Assembly: GCA_020161245.1 (NCBI GenBank)
Contig: JAIUOK010000024.1
Location: forward strand, 1 to 64,000
Source: Actinomycetota bacterium
GTDB lineage: Bacteria > Actinomycetota > Actinomycetes > S36-B12 > CAIYMF01
Direction: 5' to 3'
Length of the DNA stretch: 64,000 bases
The notes under the pieces are model-generated. The model was not told the DNA's origin. It was given only the letters and a program-made list of their open reading frames with translations, and ran no database searches. How positions within the stretch are numbered: the first letter of the stretch is position 1; each line of letters opens with the position of its first letter. Both the position numbers and the translations under genes were made by a program. Below are positions 43,446-51,168 of this stretch, in pieces.

Positions 43446-44930
43446 ATGCGGCGTCCGGTCGTGGCAGCAGGAGCAGCAGCGGGAGCGGTGGCGGCGGCCG
43501 CCCTGGTGGTCGTGGGGGTGCCGCCTGCGATGTCGGCGGGGCCGGTGCACATCGATGCGGGCGGCTCGGGCACCGTCGTCGCAGCGGACGGCACGACGTA
43601 CACGCGCAGCAGCGGCTTCGACGGGGGCCGCGACGGCACCGTGCCGGAGTCGCCGGTCGAGGGCCGCCTGGGCAGCGAGGTCCTCGCGACCACGCGGGTG
43701 GGGATGTCGGGCTGGTCGGTCGACGTCCCCGACGGCCGCTACCGCGTGACCCTGGCGATGGCCGAGGTCTGGTGGACGGCGAGCGGCCGGCGCGTCTTCT
43801 CGGCCACCGCCGAGGGCGAGAGGATCTTCCGCGACCTCGACCTCTACGACGTCGCAGGCGCACGGACCGAGGTCGACCGCAGCATCGAGGTGCAGGTGGA
43901 CGACGGCCGCCTGGACATCGGTTTCACCGCCTCGCGCGACCTGCCGATCGTGTCGGCGATCGACGTCGTGCCCGTGGACGACGCGACCACGGAGCCGACC
44001 CCCACCGCGGTGCCGACGACGACGTCGCCGTCGGCCACAGCCACCGAGCCTGCCCCGACCCCGACACCGAGCCGGCCGACGTCGCAGCCGGCCGTGCTGG
44101 CGGCCGCGGGCGACCTGGTGTGCGACCCGGCCGACCCGAGCTACGACGGCGGTGACGGGACGTCGAATGCCTGCCGCCAGGCGGATGTCAGCGACCTGCT
44201 GCTCGCCGACGACGGGGTCGACGCGTTCGCCGCCCTCGGCGACCTGCAGTACAGCAACGGCACCCCGAGCGCGTTCCGATCGGCGTACCACCCGACGTAC
44301 GGGCGCATCCTCGACCGCACCATCCCGGTCGCCGGCAACCACGAGTACGGCACGCGCGATGCTGCCGGCTACTACGGCTACTTCGGAGCCCGCGCGGGCG
44401 ACCCGGCCCGGGGCTACTACTCGCGCGACCTCGGCTCGTGGCACGTCGTCGTCCTCAACACCAACTGCGGCGAGGTGGGCGGCTGCTCGTCGTCGAGCGC
44501 CCAGGCCGCGTGGCTGCGGGCCGATCTCGCAGCGTCCGATGCGCGGTGCACGGTGGTGCTGGCGCACCACCCGTTCCGCTCGTCGGGCGAGCACGGCAGC
44601 ACCGGCGGGATCGCCCCGCTGTGGCGCGAGCTCTACGACGGCGGCGCCGACCTCGTGCTGGTCGGGCACGATCACGACTACGAGCGGTTCGCGCCGCTCG
44701 ACCGCTCGTACGACGTCGTGGCCGACGGCCAGGGCATCCGCCAGTTCGTCGTCGGCACGGGCGGCAAGGGCCTGCGCCCGTTCGCCGGCACGGTGACGGG
44801 CAGCCGCGAGCGCCAGGCGTCGGCGTTCGGGTACCTGCGCCTCGCCCTCGGCGACGGCAGCTACACCTGGGATTTCCGCGACCTGCCGGGCAGCGGCTAC
44901 GCCGACTCCGGCACGGGTACCTGCCGGTGA
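43446..44930 (+). CDS. Secreted malectin-domain metallophosphoesterase (first copy)
   Basis: A 494-residue exported protein: signal peptide (1-31), malectin-like domain (about 33-175), Thr/Pro-rich linker (176-213) and a calcineurin-like phosphoesterase domain (215-490). Metal motifs are A-A-A-G-D-L-V-C-D-P, L-G-D-L-Q-Y, the full G-N-H-E, H-H-P-F-R-S-S-G-E-H-G and G-H-D-H-D-Y-E-R, as in purple-acid-phosphatase-like enzymes. It probably acts outside the cell on a phosphoester while the malectin domain binds glycan. A hairpin follows the stop. The next gene is a paralogue with the same layout. Confidence 0.87.
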   Translation: MRRPVVAAGAAAGAVAAAALVVVGVPPAMSAGPVHIDAGGSGTVVAADGTTYTRSSGFDGGRDGTVPESPVEGRLGSEVLATTRVGMSGWSVDVPDGRYRVTLAMAEVWWTASGRRVFSATAEGERIFRDLDLYDVAGARTEVDRSIEVQVDDGRLDIGFTASRDLPIVSAIDVVPVDDATTEPTPTAVPTTTSPSATATEPAPTPTPSRPTSQPAVLAAAGDLVCDPADPSYDGGDGTSNACRQADVSDLLLADDGVDAFAALGDLQYSNGTPSAFRSAYHPTYGRILDRTIPVAGNHEYGTRDAAGYYGYFGARAGDPARGYYSRDLGSWHVVVLNTNCGEVGGCSSSSAQAAWLRADLAASDARCTVVLAHHPFRSSGEHGSTGGIAPLWRELYDGGADLVLVGHDHDYERFAPLDRSYDVVADGQGIRQFVVGTGGKGLRPFAGTVTGSRERQASAFGYLRLALGDGSYTWDFRDLPGSGYADSGTGTCR

Positions 44931-44938
44931 TCCGCTCT

Positions 44939-44978
44939 GGATGCGTGAGCGACGGCCCTGGACGGCGCTCACGCATCC
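44939..44978 (+). terminator. Long inverted repeat after the first malectin-phosphoesterase gene
   Basis: Two 19-base arms with two mismatches surround a two-base centre, starting nine bases after the stop. A nearly identical 40-bp element lies in the same place behind the second copy (46727-46766); flanking bases are also shared, so gene and hairpin were duplicated together. No U-tract. Confidence 0.7.
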
Positions 44979-45044
44979 GGATCGACAGGAGGGGCGCGGA
45001 TGGTCAGGTCGGGGGGTTGGTGAGGCGAGGCACGCCTGCTTGAC

Positions 45045-45060
45045 TCACCCGTACGGGTGA
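45045..45060. promoter_or_regulatory. 16-bp perfect palindrome upstream of the second phosphoesterase gene
   Basis: TCACCCGTACGGGTGA lies 45 bp before GTG 45106 and overlaps a -35-like TTGACT (45040-45045). It has no counterpart before the first copy. Probably an operator; the regulator is unknown. Confidence 0.45.
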
Positions 45061-45105
45061 CGGCGGCGGGGGCCGCCAGAGACTCCCGGGGGCCGAGGTG
45101 GGCAC

Positions 45106-46719
45106 GTGCGCAGGTCGAGGCTGGCCGCGGGAGCGGCCGCAGCCGCAGCCGCGGCAGCGAGCGTGCTGCTCGCGACGGCGCTCCCGGCCCAGTCCGCGGC
45201 ATCGGTGCTCGTGGACGCCGGTGCCACCAAGAATGTCGTCGCCGCGGACGGGCAGACCTACGTCAGGAGCACCGGGTTCACCGGCGGCAAGGCGGGGAGC
45301 CTGCCCAAGCTCGCGGTGACGGGGCGGCTCGGCGACGCCGTGCTGCGCACGACGTGGGTCGGGATGTCGCGGTGGTCGGCGGTCGTGCCGAACGGGCGCT
45401 ACGAGGTGACCCTCGCGATGGCCGAGACCTACTGGACCGCCAAGGGCAAGCGGGTCTTCTCCGCCACCGCCGAGGGCGTCACGATGTTCACGGCGCTGGA
45501 CCTGTTCGCCACGGCCGGAGCCCGCACCGAGGTCGACCGCGCCCTGGTGGTGGACGTCGTCGACGGCCGGATCGATCTCGCCTTCACGGCGACGGTCGAC
45601 AAGGCGATGGTGTCGGCGATCGCCGTCGTACCGGTGGCGCCGAGCCCGAGCCCGACCCCCGCCCCGACGACCTCGACCCCCGCGCCCGACCCGACCACGG
45701 CGTCGCCGCCCGCGACGACGACGGCCACCACGCCGGTCGAGCCGCCGGTGTCGAGCACGACCGTGGACCCGACCACGCTCCCCGCCACGACGGACGCCGG
45801 CTCGCCGAGCACCACCCTGCCCGTGGAGAGCACCACGACCGTGGCCGCGCCGACGACGTCCGGTGCAGCACCGGCCGCCGTGCTCGCGGCGACCGGCGAT
45901 CTCGTGTGCGACCCCGCCGACGTCGACTTCAACGGCGGCCTCGGCACGGCGGCGAACTGCCGCGGCGCGGCGGTGAGCGACCTGCTGGTGGCCGATCAGA
46001 CGGTGACCGCCTTCGCACCGCTCGGCGACAACGCCTACGACAACGGCCGGCTGCGCGACTTCCAGAACGTGTACGCGCCGACGTTCGGCAGGGTCCTCGA
46101 CCGCACCATCCCGGTGGCGGGCAACCACGAGTACTACACCGGCGGCGCAGCCGGGTACTTCGGCTACTTCGGCGCCCGCGCCGGCGATCCCGCCAAGGGC
46201 TACTACTCCACCGACCTCGGCGGCTGGCACGTCGTCGTCCTCAACACCAACTGCGCGAACGTCGGAGGGTGCACGGCGACGAGCCTGCAGGGCGTGTGGC
46301 TGGCGGCCGACCTCGCGGCCTCGACGGCGCGCTGCACCGTCGTCATGGCGCACCACCCGTTCCGCTCGTCGGGCGAGCACGGCAACACGACCGGGATCGT
46401 CCCCCTATGGGAGCTGGCCTACGACGGCGGTGCCGACGTCGTGCTCGTCAGCCACGACCACGACTACGAGCGGTTCGCGCCCATGGGCCGGTCGTTCGGC
46501 GTGGTGGCGGACGGCGCCGGGATGCGGCAGTTCGTCGTGGGGACCGGTGGCAAGGGGCTGCGGCCGTTCCAGGCGGTGGCCAAGGCCGGCAGCGAGGTGC
46601 GGGAGTCCGCGACCTACGGGTACCTGCGGCTGGCCCTGGGCGACGGGACGTACACCTGGGACTTCGCCGGGCTGCCCGGCAGCACGTTCGCCGACACCGG
46701 CACCGGCACCTGCCGCTGA
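45106..46719 (+). CDS. Secreted malectin-domain metallophosphoesterase (second copy)
   Basis: A 537-residue paralogue of the preceding gene: signal peptide (1-31), malectin-like domain (about 33-178), a longer Pro/Thr/Ser linker (180-262) and a phosphoesterase domain (265-535) with A-A-T-G-D-L-V-C-D-P, L-G-D-N-A-Y-D-N-G, G-N-H-E, H-H-P-F-R-S-S-G-E-H-G and S-H-D-H-D-Y-E-R. Two cysteine pairs are shared with the first copy and may form disulphides. Most divergence is in the linker. GTG 45106 is supported by the signal peptide that follows. It has its own upstream palindrome, so the copies may be regulated differently. Confidence 0.87.
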   Translation: MRRSRLAAGAAAAAAAAASVLLATALPAQSAASVLVDAGATKNVVAADGQTYVRSTGFTGGKAGSLPKLAVTGRLGDAVLRTTWVGMSRWSAVVPNGRYEVTLAMAETYWTAKGKRVFSATAEGVTMFTALDLFATAGARTEVDRALVVDVVDGRIDLAFTATVDKAMVSAIAVVPVAPSPSPTPAPTTSTPAPDPTTASPPATTTATTPVEPPVSSTTVDPTTLPATTDAGSPSTTLPVESTTTVAAPTTSGAAPAAVLAATGDLVCDPADVDFNGGLGTAANCRGAAVSDLLVADQTVTAFAPLGDNAYDNGRLRDFQNVYAPTFGRVLDRTIPVAGNHEYYTGGAAGYFGYFGARAGDPAKGYYSTDLGGWHVVVLNTNCANVGGCTATSLQGVWLAADLAASTARCTVVMAHHPFRSSGEHGNTTGIVPLWELAYDGGADVVLVSHDHDYERFAPMGRSFGVVADGAGMRQFVVGTGGKGLRPFQAVAKAGSEVRESATYGYLRLALGDGTYTWDFAGLPGSTFADTGTGTCR

Positions 46720-46726
46720 CCGCTCT

Positions 46727-46766
46727 GGATGCGTGAGCGACGTCCCTGGACGACGCTCACGCATCC
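46727..46766 (+). terminator. Long inverted repeat after the second malectin-phosphoesterase gene
   Basis: Two 19-base arms with a single mismatch and a two-base centre, seven bases after the stop. It is a near copy of the element at 44939-44978 and even closer to perfect symmetry. Confidence 0.72.
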
Positions 46767-47051
46767 GGTTCGAGCCCGCCGGTCGCGGGCATGGGTAGGC
46801 CCCGGGGCTGGCGTCGCGTACGACGGCCGGCTGGACGGGCCGGCACCCCGGGGCCTCGGTGACTGCCGTGGTATCGCCGACAGGACGGCGCGACCAGCGG
46901 TCAGCAGGCTGTCCTGGCTAGCGGGCAGCCACCTCACGCGTCCGATGCTCACTCATGAAACGGACCACCTCCCTTCCCGTGTACGCACGACCGTACGTCG
47001 GGACCGCGAGGTGCGCGAGCGGTTTCCGCGCTCGGCGGACGCCTGGGTCCG
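46767..47051. other. Non-coding gap between convergent genes
   Basis: No convincing gene lies here. An 11-bp inverted repeat (46797-46807 with 46846-46856, AGGCCCCGGGG / CCCCGGGGCCT) spans a 38-base loop and may act as a terminator. Nothing else is recognisable; short open frames here lack ribosome-binding sites and typical codon use. Confidence 0.5.
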
Positions 47052-47882
47052 CTACGGCAGCCAGGCCACCTTGCCGTGCAGCGCCACGTAGCCGACGAAG
47101 GCCACGGCGTCGATGAAGAAGTGCGCGTAGATGAACGGCATGACGCGCCGCCAGCGCCGGTAGAGGACGCCGAACACCACGCCCATCGCGACGTTGCCCA
47201 CGAACCCGCCGAAGCCCTGGTAGAGGTGGTAGGCGCCGCGCAGCAGCGCGCTCGTGCCGACGGCCTGCCAGGGCCTCCACCCGAGCTGGTCGGCGCGGTG
47301 CAGCAGGTAGGCCAGGACGATGACCTCTTCGAGGATGGCGTTGTAGGCTGCGTAGAGCAGGGGCCACGCGGCGTTCCACCAGCCGCCGCTGAGGTCGACC
47401 GCGGCCAGGCGCACGCTGAACCCGAGGTTGAACGCGGCGATGTAGAGGCCGAGCCCGGTGATCCCGATCAGCGCTGCGAGGGCCGCCCCCTTGAGCAGGT
47501 CGCGGCCGGCGTCGCGGAAGTCGAACCCGATCGCGCGCATCCCCTCGCCGCTGCGGCGCAGCAGATGGATGACGAGCAGCACGGGGATCAGCGACAGCCC
47601 GATGCGGGTGCCCTGGTAGAGCACGTCGAGCCAGGGGCGGTCGGCGACGTAGGTGACGATGAGGCTCTGCGTCTGCTGGCGCAGCGGCGTGCCCTTGGTC
47701 AGCGAGTCGACCAGCGACAGCAGTGCGCGCAGTCCGCTCGCGGCGATCGACACCCACAGCACGAGCCACACCTCGGCGCGCAGCGTTCGCCGGTCGGGAA
47801 CGGACGGCGTCCAGGTATCGGGGGCCAGCGCGGGGGCGGACGGCCTGGGCCGTCCCGCCTCGACGGCGTCCTCGCTGGTCAT
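47052..47882 (-). CDS. CPBP family intramembrane metalloprotease
   Basis: A 276-residue membrane protein with about seven helices after a 35-residue cytoplasmic tail. The CPBP (CAAX protease/bacteriocin-processing) motifs are present: E-E-V-I-V-L-A-Y-L near residue 183, R-G-A-Y-H-L-Y-Q near 211 and A-H-F-F-I-D-A near 257. The position usually held by Arg in E-E-x-x-x-R is Leu, as in some branches. ATG 47882 follows GAGGAT; the frame stays open to 48014 without support. Substrate unknown. Confidence 0.85.
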   Translation of the reverse strand: MTSEDAVEAGRPRPSAPALAPDTWTPSVPDRRTLRAEVWLVLWVSIAASGLRALLSLVDSLTKGTPLRQQTQSLIVTYVADRPWLDVLYQGTRIGLSLIPVLLVIHLLRRSGEGMRAIGFDFRDAGRDLLKGAALAALIGITGLGLYIAAFNLGFSVRLAAVDLSGGWWNAAWPLLYAAYNAILEEVIVLAYLLHRADQLGWRPWQAVGTSALLRGAYHLYQGFGGFVGNVAMGVVFGVLYRRWRRVMPFIYAHFFIDAVAFVGYVALHGKVAWLP

Positions 47883-48012
47883 GGGCGCATCCTCGCCGAC
47901 CCCGGCGGCCGAGGGAATCCGGGCGCCGGGACCAGGTGTTGTGGTGAAACGTGGTCCGGGGGCTCCGACGCCCCATGGCCGCGACAGGTTCCCCTGCAGG
48001 AGAATGGTGCCC

Positions 48013-48930
48013 ATGCGACCCGAGGACCTCTACGAGGTGGTAGCCGAGGACGTCGAGCTCGACGCCCCCGTGCTCGTGCACGCGCTCGGCGGGTTCCTCG
48101 ACGCCGGGGCCGCCCGCCAGCTCGCGGTGGCGCACCTGCTGGCCACGCACGACCACCGCACGGTGGCCGAGTTCGACGTCGACGTCCTGTACGACTACCG
48201 CGCTCGGCGTCCTCGGATGGTGTTCGACACCGACCACTACGTCTCCATCGACATGCCCGAGCTGCTGCTGTCGGAGGTGACCGACAGCAAGGGCACCGGC
48301 TTCCTGCTCCTGCACGGGCCCGAGCCCGACCTCGGCTGGCGCACGTTCACGTCGTCGGTGGTCGAGCTCGTCGAGCGCTACGGCGTCCGCCGCTCCATCG
48401 GCTGGAACGCGATCCCGTGGCCGTCGCCCCACACGCGCCCCGTCGGCGTCACCGCCCACTCCACCGACCCGTCGCTGGTCACCGGGCGGCCCACGTTCGT
48501 CGGCGCCATCGAGGTGCCCGGCCATCTCGCCGGCGGCCTCGAGATCGCCCTGGGCGAGGCCGGCCACGAGGCGATGGGCTTCGCGGTGCACATCCCGCAC
48601 TACCTCGCGCAGGTGCAGTACCCGCGCGCGGCTGTGACTCTCCTGCGCGAGACCGCCGTCGCCGGCGGGCTCGCACTGGACTTCTCCGGTCTCGAGATCG
48701 CCGCCGACATCGCCGACCGCGACATCGACCAGCAGGTGCAGGCCAACCCCGACAACCTCGAGGCCGTCCGCGCGCTCGAGGCGCAGTACGACGCCGTCGA
48801 GCGCGGCGCCGCCACCGCCCTGCCCCTGGCCGGCGACGAGCCGCTGCCGACCGCCGACGAGATCGGAGCCGCCGTGGAGGACTTCCTCCGCGAGCTCGAC
48901 GACCAGGGCAAGCCCGAGGACCGTACCTAG
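48013..48930 (+). CDS. PAC2 family protein
   Basis: A 305-residue protein of the PAC2 (proteasome assembly chaperone 2-like) family common in actinobacteria. It has H-A-L-G-G-F-L-D-A-G-A-A near residue 23, F-D-V-D-V-L-Y-D-Y-R-A-R-R-P near 54 and the central G-H-E-A-M-G-F-A-V-H-I-P-H-Y-L near 186. The function of bacterial members is not established. ATG 48013 is in frame with ATG 48004 and GTG 48007; an AGGAG site near 48000 fits the last ATG best. The 3' end lies in a short direct repeat. Confidence 0.88.
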   Translation: MRPEDLYEVVAEDVELDAPVLVHALGGFLDAGAARQLAVAHLLATHDHRTVAEFDVDVLYDYRARRPRMVFDTDHYVSIDMPELLLSEVTDSKGTGFLLLHGPEPDLGWRTFTSSVVELVERYGVRRSIGWNAIPWPSPHTRPVGVTAHSTDPSLVTGRPTFVGAIEVPGHLAGGLEIALGEAGHEAMGFAVHIPHYLAQVQYPRAAVTLLRETAVAGGLALDFSGLEIAADIADRDIDQQVQANPDNLEAVRALEAQYDAVERGAATALPLAGDEPLPTADEIGAAVEDFLRELDDQGKPEDRT

Positions 48931-49022
48931 GCGCCTCCAAGCTTCAGGTTCGTTCCTCGCCCTGGCCGTCGCGGGCCTGAGTCGGTCTAGGCGCCTCCGG
49001 GCTTCGGGCTCGTCCCTCGCCC
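48926..49022. repeat. Pair of 37-bp direct repeats 60 bp apart
   Basis: 48926-48962 and 48986-49022 match at 31 of 37 positions, and all six differences are transitions. The first copy holds the stop codon of the PAC2 gene; the second encodes the end of the minus-strand MFS gene. It probably arose by a local duplication at a gene junction. Confidence 0.7.
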
Positions 49023-50219
49023 CCTGCTTCCGATGCGGCGCAGTGCGGCGACGGCGAGGACCGTGATCACCGCTGTCGTAGCGGCGAGGGCGCCCAGCGC
49101 CCAGGCGGGTCCGTCGCGGTCGACCACGAGGCCGGCCAGCAGGGTGCCGCCGGCCGTGCCCACGTTGAACGCCGCCGTGACCCAGGCAGTGGACTCGGCG
49201 CTGGCGCCCGCGACGGCGTCGTCGGCGACGAGGTACGACGCGACGATCGCGGGGGCCACGAACACCCCCGCGACGAGGAAGGCCAGCAGCACGGCGAGCA
49301 GGCGCCCGGCCACGAGAGCCGACAGTGCGACCGCCGCAGCCGAGGCGAGCACGGCGACCACGGCCTGCGACGAGGCGGTGCCGCGCCAGGGACGTCGTCC
49401 GTACACGAGCCCGCCCGCGATCGACCCGATCGCGATGAGTGCGGCCGGGACGCCCGCGATCCCTTCTCCCGACAGGGATACGACGACCGCGACCGCGGCC
49501 AGCTCGAGGCCGCCGAGCAGGACGCCGATGGCCAGCGCCGGCAGCAGCCCGAGCACGAACCGGACGCTGCGCCACGGGACGGCCGGCCGCTCGCGCACCT
49601 CGTCGTCGCGGGCGGCATGCATGGTCCTCAGCACCGAGGCCATCCCGATCGTCGCGACCAGCAGCAGGCCGACCGACATCAGGATGACCGGAGGGGCGCC
49701 GACGACGGCGACCGCCGCTGCCGCCACGAGCGGGCCGACGACGTAGAGCACCTCCTCGCTGACGGAGTCGAACGAGAACGCGGTCCGGAGCAGTCCCGGC
49801 CCGCCCCCGACGATGTCGTGCCACGACGACCGCATGACGGGGCCGACCGGCGGCGGCAGCGATCCCGCGACGAGCGCGACGACGACGAGGGCCCACAGCG
49901 GCGCCGATGCGAGCGCGACGATGGCAGCCACGCCAGCGGCGTTGAGCAGGGCCGCCACCACCAGCACGCGCCCGTGGCCGAAGCGGTCGGCCGCCCGGGC
50001 CCGTGCGGGCATGAGCAGGCCCGCGGTGAGGCCGTACGCCGCCGTCGCCGCGCCGGCCTCCGCGTAGGAGCCGCGTGCGGTCGAGAGCAGCAGCAGCGTT
50101 GAGATCGGGATGATGCCGAACTGCAGCCGCGCCAGCGCCGCCCAGGCCGACAGCGGCACGGCGTGCGGACGCCGCAGCACGGCGGCATAGCTTGAGGAGC
50201 CGCGATCGGCGGCAGGCAT
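48987..50219 (-). CDS. MFS transporter
   Basis: A 410-residue major facilitator protein with about twelve hydrophobic helices, a central cytoplasmic loop near residues 185-205 (R-D-D-E-V-R-E-R-P) and a short basic C-terminus. ATG 50219 has GGAGGG seven bases upstream; a GTG seven codons earlier is less likely. It resembles drug/sugar-efflux MFS proteins, but no substrate motif stands out. Its last codons lie in the second copy of a short direct repeat. Confidence 0.85.
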   Translation of the reverse strand: MPAADRGSSSYAAVLRRPHAVPLSAWAALARLQFGIIPISTLLLLSTARGSYAEAGAATAAYGLTAGLLMPARARAADRFGHGRVLVVAALLNAAGVAAIVALASAPLWALVVVALVAGSLPPPVGPVMRSSWHDIVGGGPGLLRTAFSFDSVSEEVLYVVGPLVAAAAVAVVGAPPVILMSVGLLLVATIGMASVLRTMHAARDDEVRERPAVPWRSVRFVLGLLPALAIGVLLGGLELAAVAVVVSLSGEGIAGVPAALIAIGSIAGGLVYGRRPWRGTASSQAVVAVLASAAAVALSALVAGRLLAVLLAFLVAGVFVAPAIVASYLVADDAVAGASAESTAWVTAAFNVGTAGGTLLAGLVVDRDGPAWALGALAATTAVITVLAVAALRRIGSRGRGTSPKPGGA

Positions 50220-50320
50220 GGCAGGACCCTCCGTGGGCACGGACAGGACGACGTGATCAGCGCGTCGTCGTCACGGCGGAGAGCAGGTCACGCCCCGACC
50301 GTAGCGCGGCGGCATGCGCG

Positions 50321-50427
50321 GTTGGGGGTCGGATCGCGTCGTGGGGAGCGCGATCGGACCCCCAACCCGTCGAGGGCCAACGTTGGGGGTCGGATCGCGT
50401 CGTAGAGAGCGCGATCGGACCCCCAAC
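50321..50427 (-). terminator. Two tandem copies of a 46-bp hairpin (61-bp period)
   Basis: Copies at 50321-50366 and 50382-50427 differ by only two transitions. Each has arms of about 20 bases (GTTGGGGGTC ... GACCCCCAAC) with one or two mismatches. They follow the S51-peptidase operon, 40 bases after its stop, and probably form a double terminator. They may belong to a dispersed REP-like family. Confidence 0.7.
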
Positions 50428-50466
50428 CCGAGTGGCCGCGGTCGAGGCGCGTGAGGACCGGCAGGT

Positions 50467-51168
50467 CTACGGGGTGGTGAGGGTGCTCCCCGCCTTGTGC
50501 TCCACGCGCTTGCCGTGGCCGAGGACCCACACCGACTGGCGGCCCTGGACGGTCCACTCGTGCGGGCCGCCGACGAGCGCGGTGTCCTCGTCGATGCCGA
50601 GCAGCACCGAGCCCTCGGGCAGGCCCAGCAGCGCGTTGCGGAGCATGTCGGGCACCCAGGCCAGCATCTTGTCGAAGTGGGGGATCACCCGGATGTGCGG
50701 GATGAGCCGCAGGCCGGTGGGGTGGTCCGAGCGCATCGAGCGCACGCGCGGCGCCCAGTCCGACAGTGCCATCGCGCCGGCGCTGCATCCGGCGACGGCC
50801 GCGCCCTTCTCGTGCTCGGCGACGATCGCGTGCCAGACGCGCGTCTGGCGCAGGGTCTCGGCGAGATAGGCCGGGTTGCCGCCGGACAGGTAGATCAGGC
50901 CGGCGCCCTCGACGAGGCGCGCGAGCTCGGCGGACTCGGCGTCCTCACGGGTGCGGACGTCGACGACGACCTGCTCCACGCCGAGGCGCTCGGCCTGCTC
51001 CTTGCCCAGGCGGTGCCAGCGGGCCAGCGACTCGTCGCCCTCGGGCGCCGCTGCGGTGGCCAGCTGCACGTACTTCGGCGCGCGGCCGGCCAGCAGTGCG
51101 CCCTCGATCTCGGTCATGACCGGCAGGTACTCGCCCGAACCCACCAGCGCCACGGGGGCGTTGCTCAC
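50467..51168 (-). CDS. Peptidase S51/cyanophycinase-like protein (class I glutamine amidotransferase fold)
   Basis: A 233-residue protein with L-V-G-S-G-E-Y near residue 8, L-S-G-G-N-P-A-Y near 94 and the nucleophile elbow G-C-S-A-G-A-M near 127-133 (Ser129), as in S51 serine peptidases. It is shorter than cyanophycinase and lacks a signal peptide, so it is probably a cytoplasmic dipeptidase-like enzyme. GTG 51168 overlaps the stop of the preceding gene by four bases; that gene holds the same type of domain, so the two products may work together. Confidence 0.85.
   Translation of the reverse strand: MSNAPVALVGSGEYLPVMTEIEGALLAGRAPKYVQLATAAAPEGDESLARWHRLGKEQAERLGVEQVVVDVRTREDAESAELARLVEGAGLIYLSGGNPAYLAETLRQTRVWHAIVAEHEKGAAVAGCSAGAMALSDWAPRVRSMRSDHPTGLRLIPHIRVIPHFDKMLAWVPDMLRNALLGLPEGSVLLGIDEDTALVGGPHEWTVQGRQSVWVLGHGKRVEHKAGSTLTTP

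Noticed and set aside
45045..45060. A PHO box controlling the phosphoesterase gene
   Set aside because: PHO boxes in actinobacteria are direct repeats; this site is a perfect inverted repeat. Only the first half resembles the GTTCACC unit.
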